Shown here: positions 8,616 to 20,600 of the stretch, piece by piece
Position numbering within the stretch: position 1 is the first letter of the stretch
Layout of the letters: each line of letters opens with the position of its first letter
DNA from: Variovorax saccharolyticus
Lineage (GTDB): Bacteria > Pseudomonadota > Gammaproteobacteria > Burkholderiales > Burkholderiaceae_C
Direction: 5' to 3'
Length of the DNA: 64,000 bases
Assembly: GCF_030316765.1 (NCBI RefSeq)
Contig: NZ_JASZYT010000003.1
Location: 614,194-678,193, forward strand
Program-made: the position numbers and the translations under genes
The notes under the pieces: model-generated
The model's database searches: none
Seen by the model: the letters and a program-made list of their open reading frames with translations, nothing else
Told to the model about the DNA's origin: nothing

Positions 8616-9695
8616 CTAGCGCCCCGCCGCCGCCGTGGCGAGCGCGGCCAGCGTCTCGTCGACGCGCGGCGGCTCGCTGGTACGGATCTGAGCCTGCACC
8701 TGCTGCACCAGCGTGGCCGCGGCCTGGACCCGGCGCGAAGCCGGATCGAAATAGCGGTTGATCGATGCCGACACCGTGGCCATCTCGCCGCGCGCCGTGT
8801 CGACCTGCCTCGACAGCAGGGCCAGGCGGGCATTGAGCAGCTTGAGCTTGAGGTTCTCGCGCAGGAAGAAGGTCTGTTCGGGCGTCAGCAGCACGGCCTC
8901 GGGCCGCTCGATGCGGCCGACCCGCAGCAGCGAGCGCGCCTCGGTGCGCACCATCATGAGAAAGCGCTGCCACCAGGGCGCATCGGCAGGCAGGGGCTCG
9001 ACCTGCCAGGCATCGAGCCCGCCGCCGCGGACGGCGACGGCATTGAGCGCCGGCAGGTCGTCCACCACGCGCATGAGTTCGTCGAGCTTCTGCAGCGCAT
9101 CGGTGTTGTCGGCGCTGGCGCTGCTGCGCAGGCGATCCGCATCGTGCTGCATGGCGCGCTGCAGCGGCGCCAGCCGCGGCTGCGCGGCGCGCGCGATGCG
9201 CAGGTCGCCCGCCTTCAGCGCGGCCAGCAGCGGCTGCACGTTGCCGGTGACCTGTGCCTGCTGCAGCGCCAGCCGCACGGCGGCCTCGATGTCGATCACC
9301 AGGTTCTCGTCGCGCGAGCGCGAGAGGCTCTGCATCAGTTCCTCGAGCTGGGAGCGCTGCAGCGCCACCTCGCCGACCCGGGTCTCGGCCAGCGCCAGCC
9401 GGGCCGCCGTGTCGCGCACCACTTCCTGCGCCTGGCGCGCCAGGGTGCGGGCCTCCATCGACTGCGCCAGGGCATCGGCGCTCTGCCGCGCCAACTGCTC
9501 CTGCATGCCGCTGACTTTCTGCCAGAGCGCCAGGCCGACCAGCAACGCGACGATGGCAATGAGGGCGAGCAGGCCGAAGGCGAGCCGCGAGAGCAGCACC
9601 GCCGCGGCCGCGTGGCCGGCCGGCAGGGGGGCCGGCAGCGGTGCGCGCAACGCAGGGTCGGGCAGGGGCTCGTTGAAGACGGGAGCGTCGCTCAT
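8616..9695 (-). CDS. hemX: HemX-type uroporphyrinogen-III C-methyltransferase-like protein
   Basis: A 359-residue membrane-anchored protein of the HemX family. After a proline- and alanine-rich cytoplasmic N-terminus there is a single membrane segment (LLALIAIVALLVGLALW, about residues 40-56). A long coiled-coil-rich periplasmic part follows. Databases often label the family uroporphyrin-III C-methyltransferase, but no S-adenosylmethionine-binding motif is visible here, so the enzymatic name is doubtful. The ATG overlaps the hemD stop by ATGA. The gene sits between hemD and hemY, and it may help assemble the tetrapyrrole enzymes. Confidence 0.9.
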   Translation of the reverse strand: MSDAPVFNEPLPDPALRAPLPAPLPAGHAAAAVLLSRLAFGLLALIAIVALLVGLALWQKVSGMQEQLARQSADALAQSMEARTLARQAQEVVRDTAARLALAETRVGEVALQRSQLEELMQSLSRSRDENLVIDIEAAVRLALQQAQVTGNVQPLLAALKAGDLRIARAAQPRLAPLQRAMQHDADRLRSSASADNTDALQKLDELMRVVDDLPALNAVAVRGGGLDAWQVEPLPADAPWWQRFLMMVRTEARSLLRVGRIERPEAVLLTPEQTFFLRENLKLKLLNARLALLSRQVDTARGEMATVSASINRYFDPASRRVQAAATLVQQVQAQIRTSEPPRVDETLAALATAAAGR

Positions 9696-10450
9696 GTCAG
9701 GGATTCTATCGACGCGACCACCGCCGACAGCGAGGGCCGGCAGACCTGGACGCGGCCGAAACCGGCGGCCCGCGCGGCCTCGGCGATGCGCTCGTGGGTG
9801 GCGATCGCGCGCGCCTGCTGCCAGGCCACGTCGGGCAGCAGGCGGCACAGGTTGGCGATCGCCTCCGAGCTGCTGAAGAGCCAGGTCGCGGCACCGCTGG
9901 CGCCCTCCGCCGCGAGCCGGAGCTCGGTGTCGCCGAAGGTCGGCGGCAGCCGACGGTAGGCGGCCACCGCATCGCAAATGCCGCCGGCGGACGCGATTTC
10001 GCGCGCCAGCCAATCGCGGCCCGTGGCCTGCCCCGCGGCGTCGCCGCCGCGGACGATCAGGACCTTGAAGCCCGGACCCACCTGCGGCGCGACGATGCGC
10101 CACAGGCTCTCGGAGTCGAACTGCGGCGCATCGGCCGGTGGCGCGTCGATCGCCGATGCCGGCACGCCGGCCTCGCGCAGGCCACGGACGGTGCCGGGGC
10201 CGGTGGCCCAGCAGCGCAGCCGCGCGGGCAGCCGGACATCGATGCCGCGGAAGAAGTTCCGGGCCGCCGCGGCACTGACGAACATCAGCGCGTCGCAGTC
10301 GGCCAGCCGCTGCCAGGCGGCGCGCAGCGGCGCCGGATCGTCGAGCGGCGCGATCGCGATCAGCGGCAGCGCCGCCGCCTCCAGGCCGGCCGCACGCAAA
10401 TCGTCCACCCAGCGTGCGGCTTCCCTGGCCGGTCGTGTGATCAGCAGCAT
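9692..10450 (-). CDS. hemD: Uroporphyrinogen-III synthase
   Basis: A 252-residue cytosolic enzyme that closes hydroxymethylbilane to uroporphyrinogen III with inversion of ring D. The family is weakly conserved. The sequence shows the usual two-lobe pattern: ITRPAREAARW at the start, FVSAAAARNFF in lobe one, LIVRGGDAAGQATGRDWLA at the crossover, then VAAYRR and the strong motif WLFSSSEAIANL. It follows hemC at a 19-base gap and overlaps hemX by ATGA. I start at the ATG (MLLITRPA). An in-frame TTG two codons earlier is possible, and neither has a strong ribosome-binding site. Confidence 0.92.
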   Translation of the reverse strand: MLLITRPAREAARWVDDLRAAGLEAAALPLIAIAPLDDPAPLRAAWQRLADCDALMFVSAAAARNFFRGIDVRLPARLRCWATGPGTVRGLREAGVPASAIDAPPADAPQFDSESLWRIVAPQVGPGFKVLIVRGGDAAGQATGRDWLAREIASAGGICDAVAAYRRLPPTFGDTELRLAAEGASGAATWLFSSSEAIANLCRLLPDVAWQQARAIATHERIAEAARAAGFGRVQVCRPSLSAVVASIESLT

Positions 10451-10469
10451 CGGCAAGCGGGATCGCGCC

Positions 10470-11363
10470 TCATTTCTGCAGCAGCCGCGCCGCCGCTTCG
10501 CCCAGGGCGGTGGCCTGCGCCGGATCGCCGGCCTCGGCCACCAGCTGCGCCTGCAGCAGCGGCGCCGTGCCTTCGGGGTCGCCGAGGGCGGCGTCGATGC
10601 GCAGCCGGCCGTCGGGCTGCCAGCGCGCGTGCGCGGCCAGCGGCATCGAGCAGCTGCCGCCCATGGCGCGGCTCACGGCGCGTTCGGCCGCGGTCGCGAG
10701 AGCGTCGGCCCGGCTGTCCAGGGGCGCCAGCAGCGCCAGCAGGTCGGCACGGTCGGAACGGATCTCGATGCCGAGCGCGCCCTGCCCTGCGGCCGGCAGC
10801 ATCGTGTCGGGCTCGAAGCACTCGCGGATGCGGTCTTCGAGGCCGAGCCGCTTGAGGCCGGCGGCTGCGAGCACGATGGCGTCGTACTGGCCCTCGTCGA
10901 GCTTGCGCAGCCGGGTGTCGAGGTTGCCGCGCAGGGGCTCGATGCGCAGGTCGGGCCTGAGCGCACGCAGGAGCACCACGCGACGCAGGCTCGAGGTGCC
11001 GACCACCGCGCCCTGCGGCAGTTCGGCGAGCGAGGCATGGCGGGGCGACACCAGCGCATCGCGCGGGTCCTCGCGCTCGAGCACGCAGGCCAGCATGAAG
11101 CCCTCGGGCAGGTCCATCGGCACATCCTTGAGGGAATGCACCGCGATGTCGGCGCGGCCTTCTTCGAGCGCGAGTTCGAGCTCCTTGACGAACAGGCCCT
11201 TGCCGCCGACCTTGCTGAGCGAGCGATCGAGGATCTGGTCGCCCCGGGTGGTCATGCCCAGCAGTTCCACCGCATGGCCCTGTTCTTGCAGGAGCGCCTT
11301 GACGTGTTCGGCCTGCCACATGGCCAGGCGGCTTTCGCGCGTGGCGATGACGATGTTGCTCAA
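10470..11363 (-). CDS. hemC: Porphobilinogen deaminase (hydroxymethylbilane synthase)
   Basis: A 297-residue cytosolic enzyme that polymerises four porphobilinogen units into hydroxymethylbilane. Diagnostic sequence includes [12 protein letters not shown] at the N-terminus, HSLKDVP with catalytic Asp80, GTSSLRR, and [12 protein letters not shown], in which Cys238 carries the dipyrromethane cofactor. The start is a TTG (TTG AGC AAC ATC) with GGAA upstream. This reading gives [11 protein letters not shown], the normal N-terminus. It is the first gene of hemCDXY and diverges from ppc across 95 bases, so both promoters are packed into that gap. Confidence 0.96.
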   Translation of the reverse strand: MSNIVIATRESRLAMWQAEHVKALLQEQGHAVELLGMTTRGDQILDRSLSKVGGKGLFVKELELALEEGRADIAVHSLKDVPMDLPEGFMLACVLEREDPRDALVSPRHASLAELPQGAVVGTSSLRRVVLLRALRPDLRIEPLRGNLDTRLRKLDEGQYDAIVLAAAGLKRLGLEDRIRECFEPDTMLPAAGQGALGIEIRSDRADLLALLAPLDSRADALATAAERAVSRAMGGSCSMPLAAHARWQPDGRLRIDAALGDPEGTAPLLQAQLVAEAGDPAQATALGEAAARLLQK

Positions 11364-11458
11364 GACCGTTTTCCGTATGAAAGAGAGACCCGCGGGATGC
11401 TAGCATGTTGCGCCGCAGCAACGCAGGCATGTCCCCAGCCCACGAGGAGAAGTTCCGA
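11364..11458. promoter_or_regulatory. Divergent hemC/ppc control region with a 10-bp palindrome
   Basis: This 95-base gap separates divergent hemC and ppc. It contains the perfect palindrome ATGCTAGCAT (11397-11406), whose TAGCAT could serve as a weak -10 box for ppc. An AGGAG (11445-11449) precedes the ppc ATG. No good -35 box is evident in either direction. Confidence 0.35.
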
Positions 11459-14305
11459 ATGAAGACGAGCCCCGCACCGGTTGCCGCGAAGCGCCGGACC
11501 CGTGACGAAGACCTGCCCCTGATCGCCGACATCCGGCTCCTGGGCCGCATCCTGGGCGACGTGATCCGCGAACAGGAGGGAGACGACAGCTACGCGCTGG
11601 TGGAGAAGATCCGGACCCTGTCGGTGGCCTTCCGGCGCGATGCCGACCATGCGGCCGACCGGGCCCTCAAGAACCTGCTGAAGGGGCTCAGCGCGGCCGA
11701 GACCGTGAGCGTGATCCGCGCCTTCACCTACTTCAGCCACCTGGCCAACCTGGCCGAGGACCGGCACCAGATCCGCCGCCACACCGAGGCCGAGCGCGCC
11801 GGCGACAGCGCCGAGGGCAGCCTGGAGATCGCGCTGGCACGCATCCGCAAGGCCGGCATCAAGCCCGAGGCGGTGGTCGAGTCGCTGGCCCACAGCTATG
11901 TGTCGCCGGTGCTCACCGCGCACCCGACCGAGGTGCAGCGCAAGAGCATCCTCGATGCCGAGCGCGCCATCGCGCAGCTGCTCACGGCCCGCGACGAGAT
12001 CGCGCTGCGCCAGCGCGCCTTCGCTGCGGCCAAGGATGCGCTGACGCCGATCGAGTACGCCGACAACGAGCGCCAGCTGCGCACCCGCGTGACCCAGCTG
12101 TGGCAGACGCGCCTGCTGCGCTTCTCCAAGCTGACCGTGGCCGACGAGATCGAGAACGCGCTGAGCTACTACGAGGCGACCTTCCTGCGCGAGATCCCGC
12201 GGGTCTACGCCGAGCTCGAGAAGGCGCTGGCCCACGGCGGCAGCGTGCCCTCGGTGGCGCCCTTCCTGCGCATGGGCCAGTGGATCGGCGGCGACCGCGA
12301 CGGCAATCCGAACGTGACCGCCGAGACGCTCGAGTACGCGCTGCGCCGGCAGAGCGAGCTGGCGCTGCGCCACTACCTGACCGAGGTTCACTACCTGGGC
12401 GGCGAGCTGTCGCTGTCGGCCACGCTGGTCGACGTCTCGGTCGAGATGCAGGCGCTGGCCGAGCGCTCGCCCGACAAGAACGAGCACCGGGTCGACGAAC
12501 CCTACCGCCGCGCGCTGACCGGCATCTATTCGCGGCTGGCGGCCACCTTGCGCGAGCTCACGGGCGGCGAGGCGGCGCGCCACGCCGTGAAGCCGCAGAA
12601 CCCGTACCACACGGCCGAGGAGTTCCTGGCCGACCTGCGCACCATCGAGGAATCGCTGGCCGACAAGCACGGCACCGTGCTGGCGACGCCGCGCCTGCAT
12701 CCGCTGATCCGCGCGGTCGAGGTGTTCGGCTTCCACCTGGCGACCGTCGACCTGCGCCAGAGCTCGGACAAGCACGAGGCGGTGGTGGCCGAGCTGCTGG
12801 CCACCGCGCGCATCGAACCCGGCTACGCCTCGCTGGCCGAGGAAGACAAGCAGGCGCTGCTGCTGCGCCTGCTCGACGATGCCCGGCCGCTGCGGGTGCC
12901 CGATGCCGACTACTCGCCGCTGGCCAGCAGCGAGCTCGCGATCTTCGCCGCCGCCCGCACCGCACGCGCGCGCTTCGGCGCCGCGGCGATCCGCCACTAC
13001 ATCATCAGCCACACCGAAACCGTGAGCGACCTGCTTGAAGCTTTCCTGCTCCAGAAGGAAGTGGGCCTGCTGCGCGGCACCCTGGCGGACAACGCCACCT
13101 GCGACCTGATCGTCGTGCCCCTGTTCGAAACCATCGAGGACCTGCGCAACGCGGCGCCGATCGTGCGGGCCTTCTACGCGCTGCCGGGCATCCACGCGCT
13201 GATCCAGCGCTCGGGCGCCGAGCAGGACGTGATGCTGGGCTACAGCGACAGCAACAAGGACGGCGGCATCTTCACCAGCAACTGGGAGCTGTACCGCGCG
13301 GGGCTGGCGCTGGTGGCGCTGTTCGACGACCTCAATGCGCACAGCGGGGTGCCGATCAGCCTGCGGATGTTCCACGGGCGCGGCGGTACCGTGGGGCGCG
13401 GCGGCGGCCCGAGCTACCAGGCGATCCTCGCGCAGCCCCCGGGCACCGTGCGCGGCCAGATCCGCCTGACCGAACAGGGCGAGGTGATCGGCTCCAAATA
13501 CGCCAACAGCGAGATCGGCCGCCGCAACCTCGAGACCCTGGTGGCGGCGACGCTCGAGGCCACGCTGCTGCCGACCGCCAAGGCCGCGCCCGCCACCTTC
13601 GTCGCTGCGGCGGCCGAGTTGTCGGCCGCCAGCATGGCGGCCTACCGGGCGCTGGTCTACGAGACGCCGGGCTTCGGCGACTATTTCTTCAGCGCCACGC
13701 CGATCCGCGAGATCGCCGAGCTCAACATCGGTTCGCGCCCGGCCTCGCGCAACCCGAGCCGCAGCATCGAGGACCTGCGCGCGGTGCCCTGGAGCTTCAG
13801 CTGGGGCCAGTGCCGGCTGACCCTGCCGGGCTGGTACGGCTTCGGCTCGGCGATCGAGCGCTTTCTCGCACAGGCTGCCAACCCGGCCGCGCGCAAGGAG
13901 CGGCAGGCGCTGCTGCAGCGGATGTACGCGCAGTGGCCCTTCTTTCGCACCCTGCTGTCGAACATGGACATGGTGCTCGCCAAGAGCGATCTGGCGCTGG
14001 CCTCGCGCTACTCGGAGCTCGTGGCCGAGAAGAAGCTGCGGCAGAAGGTGTTCTCGATGATCGAGGCCGAATGGCACCGCACCTCCGACGCGCTGGCGCT
14101 GATCACGGGCGCCAAGCAGCGGCTGGAGGGCAATGCCGACATGCAGCGATCGATCCGGCACCGCTTCCCCTACATCGATCCGCTGCACCACCTGCAGGTC
14201 GAACTGATGCGACGCTACCGCGCGGGCCAGGTCGACGAGCGGCTGCAGAAGGGCATCCACATGTCGATCAACGGGGTGGCGGCGGGCTTGCGCAACACCG
14301 GTTGA
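11459..14305 (+). CDS. ppc: Phosphoenolpyruvate carboxylase
   Basis: A 948-residue cytosolic enzyme that carboxylates phosphoenolpyruvate to oxaloacetate, refilling the TCA cycle. All active-site signatures are present: [13 protein letters not shown] with catalytic His155, [24 protein letters not shown] near residue 597, the flexible loop [16 protein letters not shown], and the C-terminal ending RNTG. Its length is a little above the E. coli enzyme (883). I chose the ATG at 11459 because of the AGGAG upstream. In-frame ATGs at 11405 and 11429 would add non-conserved residues. It is divergent from hemC, an arrangement I recall from other Burkholderiales. Confidence 0.97.
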   Translation: MKTSPAPVAAKRRTRDEDLPLIADIRLLGRILGDVIREQEGDDSYALVEKIRTLSVAFRRDADHAADRALKNLLKGLSAAETVSVIRAFTYFSHLANLAEDRHQIRRHTEAERAGDSAEGSLEIALARIRKAGIKPEAVVESLAHSYVSPVLTAHPTEVQRKSILDAERAIAQLLTARDEIALRQRAFAAAKDALTPIEYADNERQLRTRVTQLWQTRLLRFSKLTVADEIENALSYYEATFLREIPRVYAELEKALAHGGSVPSVAPFLRMGQWIGGDRDGNPNVTAETLEYALRRQSELALRHYLTEVHYLGGELSLSATLVDVSVEMQALAERSPDKNEHRVDEPYRRALTGIYSRLAATLRELTGGEAARHAVKPQNPYHTAEEFLADLRTIEESLADKHGTVLATPRLHPLIRAVEVFGFHLATVDLRQSSDKHEAVVAELLATARIEPGYASLAEEDKQALLLRLLDDARPLRVPDADYSPLASSELAIFAAARTARARFGAAAIRHYIISHTETVSDLLEAFLLQKEVGLLRGTLADNATCDLIVVPLFETIEDLRNAAPIVRAFYALPGIHALIQRSGAEQDVMLGYSDSNKDGGIFTSNWELYRAGLALVALFDDLNAHSGVPISLRMFHGRGGTVGRGGGPSYQAILAQPPGTVRGQIRLTEQGEVIGSKYANSEIGRRNLETLVAATLEATLLPTAKAAPATFVAAAAELSAASMAAYRALVYETPGFGDYFFSATPIREIAELNIGSRPASRNPSRSIEDLRAVPWSFSWGQCRLTLPGWYGFGSAIERFLAQAANPAARKERQALLQRMYAQWPFFRTLLSNMDMVLAKSDLALASRYSELVAEKKLRQKVFSMIEAEWHRTSDALALITGAKQRLEGNADMQRSIRHRFPYIDPLHHLQVELMRRYRAGQVDERLQKGIHMSINGVAAGLRNTG

Positions 14306-14468
14306 GGCACCGGACGGCGAGGCGAGAGCGGGTCCTGTCCGCGATCTCCTACACCCATTCACGGCGAAGCAGATAAAAAAGGCCATCGCGCACGGAGTAC
14401 CCTGCCCTGACGTTCACAGCTCTCGCAATCGCGCGGCGGCTTCAGGGTCGTTCACAGGAAACTCCGCC

Positions 14469-14687
14469 ATGTCATCCCCGCAATCGCTTGCCCGTTCCCC
14501 GATCGACTTCGTCAGCGGTGACTTCGACGCGCTGGCCTTGCACATGCGACATTGCGCGCGCGCCCAGGGGCGATGGTTCGCGGTCCGCAGTCATCTGCAG
14601 CAGGTGCGTTCGGTCGCCGCTGGACGCATCGTCACGATGGCCTGCGTGGCCGGCATGCTCGCCATCGGACTGTTCGCGTTCGCTTGA
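14469..14687 (+). CDS. Small membrane protein overlapping the cyclic glucan synthase start
   Basis: A 72-residue protein I do not recognise. It has a soluble N-terminal part with arginine and histidine residues (LALHMRHCARAQGRWFAVRS). It ends in one membrane segment, IVTMACVAGMLAIGLFAFA, that runs to the last residue, so it would be tail-anchored. An AGGA lies upstream of the ATG. Its stop overlaps, in a TTGA, the most likely start of the 8-kb glucan synthase gene, which suggests translational coupling. The coupling and the clean C-terminal membrane helix are the reasons to treat it as real. It could be a small synthase partner or merely a leader whose translation opens the next start. Confidence 0.55.
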   Translation: MSSPQSLARSPIDFVSGDFDALALHMRHCARAQGRWFAVRSHLQQVRSVAAGRIVTMACVAGMLAIGLFAFA

Positions 14688-17600
14688 GCGCCGCGGCGGT
14701 CGTCGACCGGCTCGACACCCTCAGCCGGTACGCGCGCGAGCTTCTCCTCGGACCGCACGAGCCGGTCGAAGCGCCGATCCGCGCCGAACTGTTCGGCGCC
14801 CAGCGCTTCGCGCAGCATGGCCACAGCCTGGCGCGGGCCCAGGTGGTGCAGACCGGGACCTCGCGCGGCGACAGCGCGCCCTTCTTCCCGCGCGTCGACA
14901 AGAACCTCGAGTCGCTGCGCAGCGCCTTCGACTACATCGCGCTGATCTCGCAGAGCGGACGCTACGTGACGCCGGCAGCCGAATGGCTGCTCGACAACTT
15001 CCACCTCGTGGAGGCGCAGCTGCAGCAGATCCGCGAGGGCGTGCCGCGCCGCTACTACGCACGCCTGCCGAAGCTCGCGGCGGCGCCGCTGGCCGGACTG
15101 CCGCGGGTCTACGGCATCGCCTGGGCCTATGTGGCCCACACCGACAGCGTGCTCAACAAGGCGCTGTTCACGGCCTTCCTGGATGCCTACCAGGACATCG
15201 ACGAACTCACCCTCGGCGAACTGTGGGCGCTGCCGACCACGCTGCGCGTGGTGCTGCTGGAGAACCTGCGCCGCGTGGCCGAGAGCATCGCCGAGAACAA
15301 GGTGGCGCGCGAGGTCGCGCATGCGGCCTGGGACGCGGCCGATTCGCTGTCGTCGCACGAGCTCGACGTGCTCCTGCGCGCGCTGCAGAGCCGCGGCATG
15401 CAGGACAGCTACCTCACCCAGCTCTGGCAGCGGCTGCCGGTCGAGCACGGCGAGCATCCGCCCGCGCTCGTCAAGTGGTGCGAGCAGCATTGCCCGAACG
15501 GCCCGGCGCTGATCGCCGCCGCCCAGACCGCGCAGGCCGCAGCCAACCTCACGGTCGGCAACATCATCACGACGCTGCGGATGATCGGCCAGGTCGACTG
15601 GGCCGACCTGATCGAACCCGTGAGCCGCTCGCTGCGGGTGCTGCGCGAGTTGCCGAGCTTCGGCCGCGAGAGCGAGCTCACGCGCCAGCAGATCACGCAG
15701 GCGATGGAACAGGTGGCGCGCAGTGCGCGCCGGACCGAGCGCGAGGTGGCCCGGGCCGTGGTCAGCCTGGCGTCGGAGGCGGCCGACGGTGCCACGGGCG
15801 GCGAAGACGAGCAGGCCAGCCGCGGGTCGGAGGCCGAACGGACCGCCGGCTACTACCTGTTCGGTGAAGGCCGCCCGGCCTTGGTCTCCGCGCTGGCGCC
15901 GGCACGCGCCGATGGCAGGGCCAGCGCGGCGCGGCGACGCCGCCTGTCCGGCAACTGGCGCCTTGCGATCTACGCGATGGCCATCACCGCCGGCACCGCG
16001 CTGCTGCTGGCCGCCGCGGTGCATGGCCTGAACCGCAATGGCTGGCCGGCCGGCTGGACCTCGGTGGTGGCCCTGGTGCTGCTCGCGTGGCCGCTGTCCG
16101 AGGCGGTGATCGCGCTGGTGCACCGCATCGTCGCCGAATCGACCCGGGTCCGGGCCCTGCCCCGGCTCGAGTTCGCGGACGGCATTCCGCAGGCGCACCG
16201 GGTGCTGGTCGTGGTGCCCTCGATGTCGAGCTCGATCGAGGCCAACGCCCAGCTGGCCCGGCGGCTCGAGCTGCACTGGCTCGCGAACCGGGAGGAGCAG
16301 GCCCAGTTCGCGCTGCTGACCGACTGGACCGATGCCGACCAGGCCTCGATGCCCGGCGATTCGCTGCTGCTCGACGACGCCCTGCGCCGGATCGCCGCCC
16401 TCAACGACACCTACCCTGCCCCGGGCCCCCACCCGCGCTTCCTGCTGCTGCACAGGCCGCGCAGCTGGTCCGAGACCGAGCAGCGCTGGATGGGCTGGGA
16501 GCGCAAGCGCGGCAAGCTCGAAATGCTGCTGCGCCTGCTCGCCACCGGTGACGCCAGCGGCTTCGTGCCGCAAGCCGCCGGCGCCGGGCTGGCGGCCCGC
16601 ATTCCCTACGTGATGACGCTCGACAGCGACACCGGACTACCTGCCGGCACGCTGCGCGAACTGGTGGCGGTGGCGGCGCACCCGCTGAACGCGCCGCAGA
16701 TCGATGCCGCGGGCGGCCGCGTCGCGGCCGGCTTCGGCATCTTCCAGCCCCGCATCGTGACGCCGTTTCCGGAGCGCCACGAGCGTTCGCTGTTCCACTG
16801 GATGTTCGCCGGCCAGTGCGGGCTCGACCCCTACAGCAACAGCGCCTCCGACATCTACCAGGACGTCTTCGGCACCGGCTCCTTCACCGGCAAGGGGCTG
16901 CTCGACGTGCAGGCCGTGCACGCCACGCTCGACCGCCGGCTGCCCGAGGGCGCGGTGCTCAGCCACGACCTGCTCGAAGGCGTGGTCGCGCGCTGTGCGG
17001 TGGTGGGCGACCTGACACTGGTCGAGGACCATCCGCACCACGCCGGGGTCGCTGCCTCGCGCGTGCACCGCTGGACCCGCGGCGACTGGCAGCTGCTGCC
17101 ACTGATGCTGCGCCCGCGGCGCTTCGGCATCGATGTGCTGGGCCTCTGGAAGATGAGCGACAACCTGCGGCGCGCACTGGTGGTGCCGGCCTCCGCCGCC
17201 CTGCTCGCCTGGGTCGTCTTCACGGATTCGCTGCCGCTGTCGTGGGCGCTCGCCGCCGTCGCCGCGGCCCTGGTGCTCGGCCCGCTGCTGGGCGCGCTGG
17301 CAGGGCTGGTGCCGACGCGACGCTCGATCGAGCTGCCGCATTTCTTCGATGTCGGCGCCGCCGAGCTGCTGCGTGCGCTGGCCGGCGCCGGCTGGCAGTT
17401 CGTGCAGCTGGCGGCGCAGGCGCGGCTGCTGCTCGATGCCAGCGCACGGGCGATCTGGCGCTTGCTGGCCAGCCGCAGGCACCTGCTCGAATGGACCACC
17501 GCCGATCAGGCCCAGGCGCAGGCGCGCTATGCACTGGGCGACTTCGTGCGCGGCTCGGCGCTCGCCAGCACGGCCTGCTTCGCACTCGCGCTGGCATCGC

Positions 17601-20600
17601 TCTGGAGTCCGCATCCCTGGCTCGGCGCCTCGCTCTTCATGCTGTGGGCCCTGGCACCGGTCGCGGCCTGGTGGAGCAGCCGCACACCGGCCGGCCCCGC
17701 GAACCCGCTCGACAGCGAGCACCAGCGCTACCTCGAGACCTTGGCGCGCGACTGCTGGCGCTTCTTCGAGCACGTCGTCGGCCCCGATGACAACCACCTG
17801 CCGCCCGACAACCTGCAGTTCGAGCCCGAGCCGGCCGTCGCGCACCGCACCTCGCCGACCAACATCGGCATGTACCTGCTGGCCTGCTGCTGCGCGCGCG
17901 AGTTCGGCTGGATCGGCACGCCGGCGCTGGGCGGCCGGCTGACCGCCACGCTCGATGCCATCGACCGGCTCGACAAGCACCAGGGCCATCTCTACAACTG
18001 GTACGACACCCGCAGCCTGCAGAAGCTGCCGCCGGCCTACGTGTCCAGCGTCGACAGCGGCAACCTCGCCGGCCACCTGATCGCGGTGGCGCAGGCCTGC
18101 CGCAGCTTCGCCGCCGAAAGCAGCGACGCCGCGGCCGGCGCGATGCTCGAAGCGCTGGCGCAACGCTGCGAGACCCTCTGCGCCGGAATGGACTTCAGCG
18201 GCCTCTACGACAGCAAGCGCCACCTGTTCCATATCGGGCTCAGGGTCGACGACAACCTGCTCGATGCCAGCTACTACGACCTGCTGGCCTCGGAATCGCG
18301 CCTGCTGAGCTTCCTCGCGATCGCCAAGGGCGACGTGCCGCGGCGCCATTGGATGGCGCTCGGCCGCCCCTTCATGTCGGTCGGCGTACGACCCGGACTC
18401 AAGTCCTGGTCGGGCTCGATGTTCGAGTACCTGATGCCGACGCTGGTCATGGCCGAGCCGGCGGGCGGCCTGCTCGAGGTCGCGATGCGCGCCGCGATCG
18501 CGGAACAGCAGGCCTTCGGCAGCGCGCAGAACCTGCCCTGGGGCGTCTCCGAATCCGCCTACTTCGCGCAGGACCACTCGCTGGCCTACCAGTACTCGCC
18601 CTTCGGCGTGCCGCGGCTCGCGCTGCGCCGCACGCCGCCGGCCGATCGCGTGGTGGCCCCCTATGCCAGCGCGATGGCGGCGGCGATCGTGCCGGCCGAC
18701 GCCATCGCCAACCTGCTGCGGCTCGAAGCGCTCGGGGCGCGCGGAGAGTTCGGCTTCTACGACGCGATCGACTTCACGGTCTCGCGCCAGCCCGAAGGCC
18801 AGGCCTTCACCGTGGTGCGCAACGTGATGGCACACCACCAGGGCATGTCGCTCGTGGCGCTGTGCAACACGATGCGCGGCGACGCGCCGCGCCGCTGGTT
18901 CGGCAGCGCACCGCTGGTGCAGGCGCACGCCTCGCTGCTGCACGAGCGCACGCCGCGGCAGATCATCGGCAACGCCGATCCCCGCACCCCGCCCGAGCCT
19001 GCCACCGGCGAGGCGGCACCGGTGTTCCAGCCGCGCACGGTCGATCCGATGGTCGCCGGCTTCCAGCCGACCCATCTGCTGTCGAACGGCCGCTACACGG
19101 TGGCGTTGCGCGCCAACGGCGCCGGCGTCAGCCGATGGCGCTCGTTCAATGTCAGCCGCTGGCGCGACGACCCGCTGCGCGACGGCTACGGCACCTTCTT
19201 CTATGTGCGCGACACGCAGACCCACGCGCTCAGCTCGCTGACCGCGCTGCCGGCGCCCGGCCCCGACTGGCGCTACAGCACGCGCTTCCTGGCCGACCAG
19301 GTGCAGTTCGAAGCCGCCGGCCCGGGGCTGCAGGCGCGCACCACCGTGCTCATCAGCCCGGAGGACGACACCGAACTGCGCACGGTCGAACTGCACAACA
19401 CCGGCAGCCAGACCCGTACGCTCGAGCTGATCTCGTACTTCGAGCCGGTGCTGTCGAACCCGAAGGCCGACGAGGCCCATCCGGCCTTCGCCAACCTGTT
19501 CGTCGACAGCCGCTGGGAGCCGGGCTGGCGCGCGCTGCTGATGGCACGCAAGCCGCGCCTGCACGGCGACCCGGTGGTGGCCGCCGCGCACTTCGTCGCC
19601 GCGGTCGATGCGCAGGTGCTGGCCGTGGCCTGCATGACCGACCGCCGCGCCTTCATCGGGCGCAACCGGACGCTGGCCGATCCCGCACTGGACGCCCAGC
19701 CGTTGGCGGCCGGCGGCACGCCGGTCAACGGGCTCGATCCGATCGCCTGCCTGCGCGTCACGCTGTCGATCGCGCCCGGCGCCAGCGCGCGCCTGACTTT
19801 CGCGACCGCGGCCGGCGACAGCATCGAGGCCCTGATGCCCTCCATCGACCGCTACCTGCAGCCGATGCACGTGGAGCGCGCGACCCGCATGGCGGCCACG
19901 CTGGCGCAGGTGCGGCTGCGCGACCTCAGCATCGACCCGGCGAAGAATCTCGCGCTGCAGGACCTCACGACCATCCTGACCTACACCACGCCGCGCACCA
20001 TGCGCGACCGCGGCCTGATCGACCTGCGCCAGATCTGGCGCTTCGGCATCTCGGGCGACAAGCCGATCGTGCTCGTGATGATCCATTCGATGGCCGGCAA
20101 GGGCCTGGTCGACACGCTGTTGCGGGCCCAGCCCTGGTGGGGCTTCGGCGGCGTCGCCTGCGACCTGGTGGTGATCAACGGCGAGCCGCACTCCTACCTG
20201 ATGCCGCTGCAGCGCGAGATCGAGGCGCTGCGCAGCCGGGTCGCCCAGCAGACGCAGAACAGCTTTCCGCGCAACGACGCGGCCGGCTTCTACCTGCTGC
20301 GCGATGCCGAGCTGACGCCGGCCGAGAAGGCGGCGCTGTCGAGCCTGGCGCGGGCGGTGTTCACCGCCGACGGACGAACGCTGGAGGCCCAGGTGGCGGC
20401 GCTGCGCGAATCGGCGGGCGCATCCGAAAGCGCGGCCGCGACCCCGCAAGCGGCCATCGCAAGGCTTCCGGCTCCGGCGCCCGCGGCCGGCACGGCGACC
20501 ACGCCGCAAGGCAGCTTCGATGCGCAGAGCGGCGAGTTCCGCTTCGAGGTCGATGCCGATCGCCGCAGCGCGCGGCCCTGGGTCAACGTCATCGCCAACG

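Noticed and set aside
14552..14683. Extension of the glucan synthase upstream to an ATG at 14552
   Set aside because: The added residues are Arg-rich and simply shadow the 72-residue protein in another frame. The family's conserved N-terminus begins after 14684.
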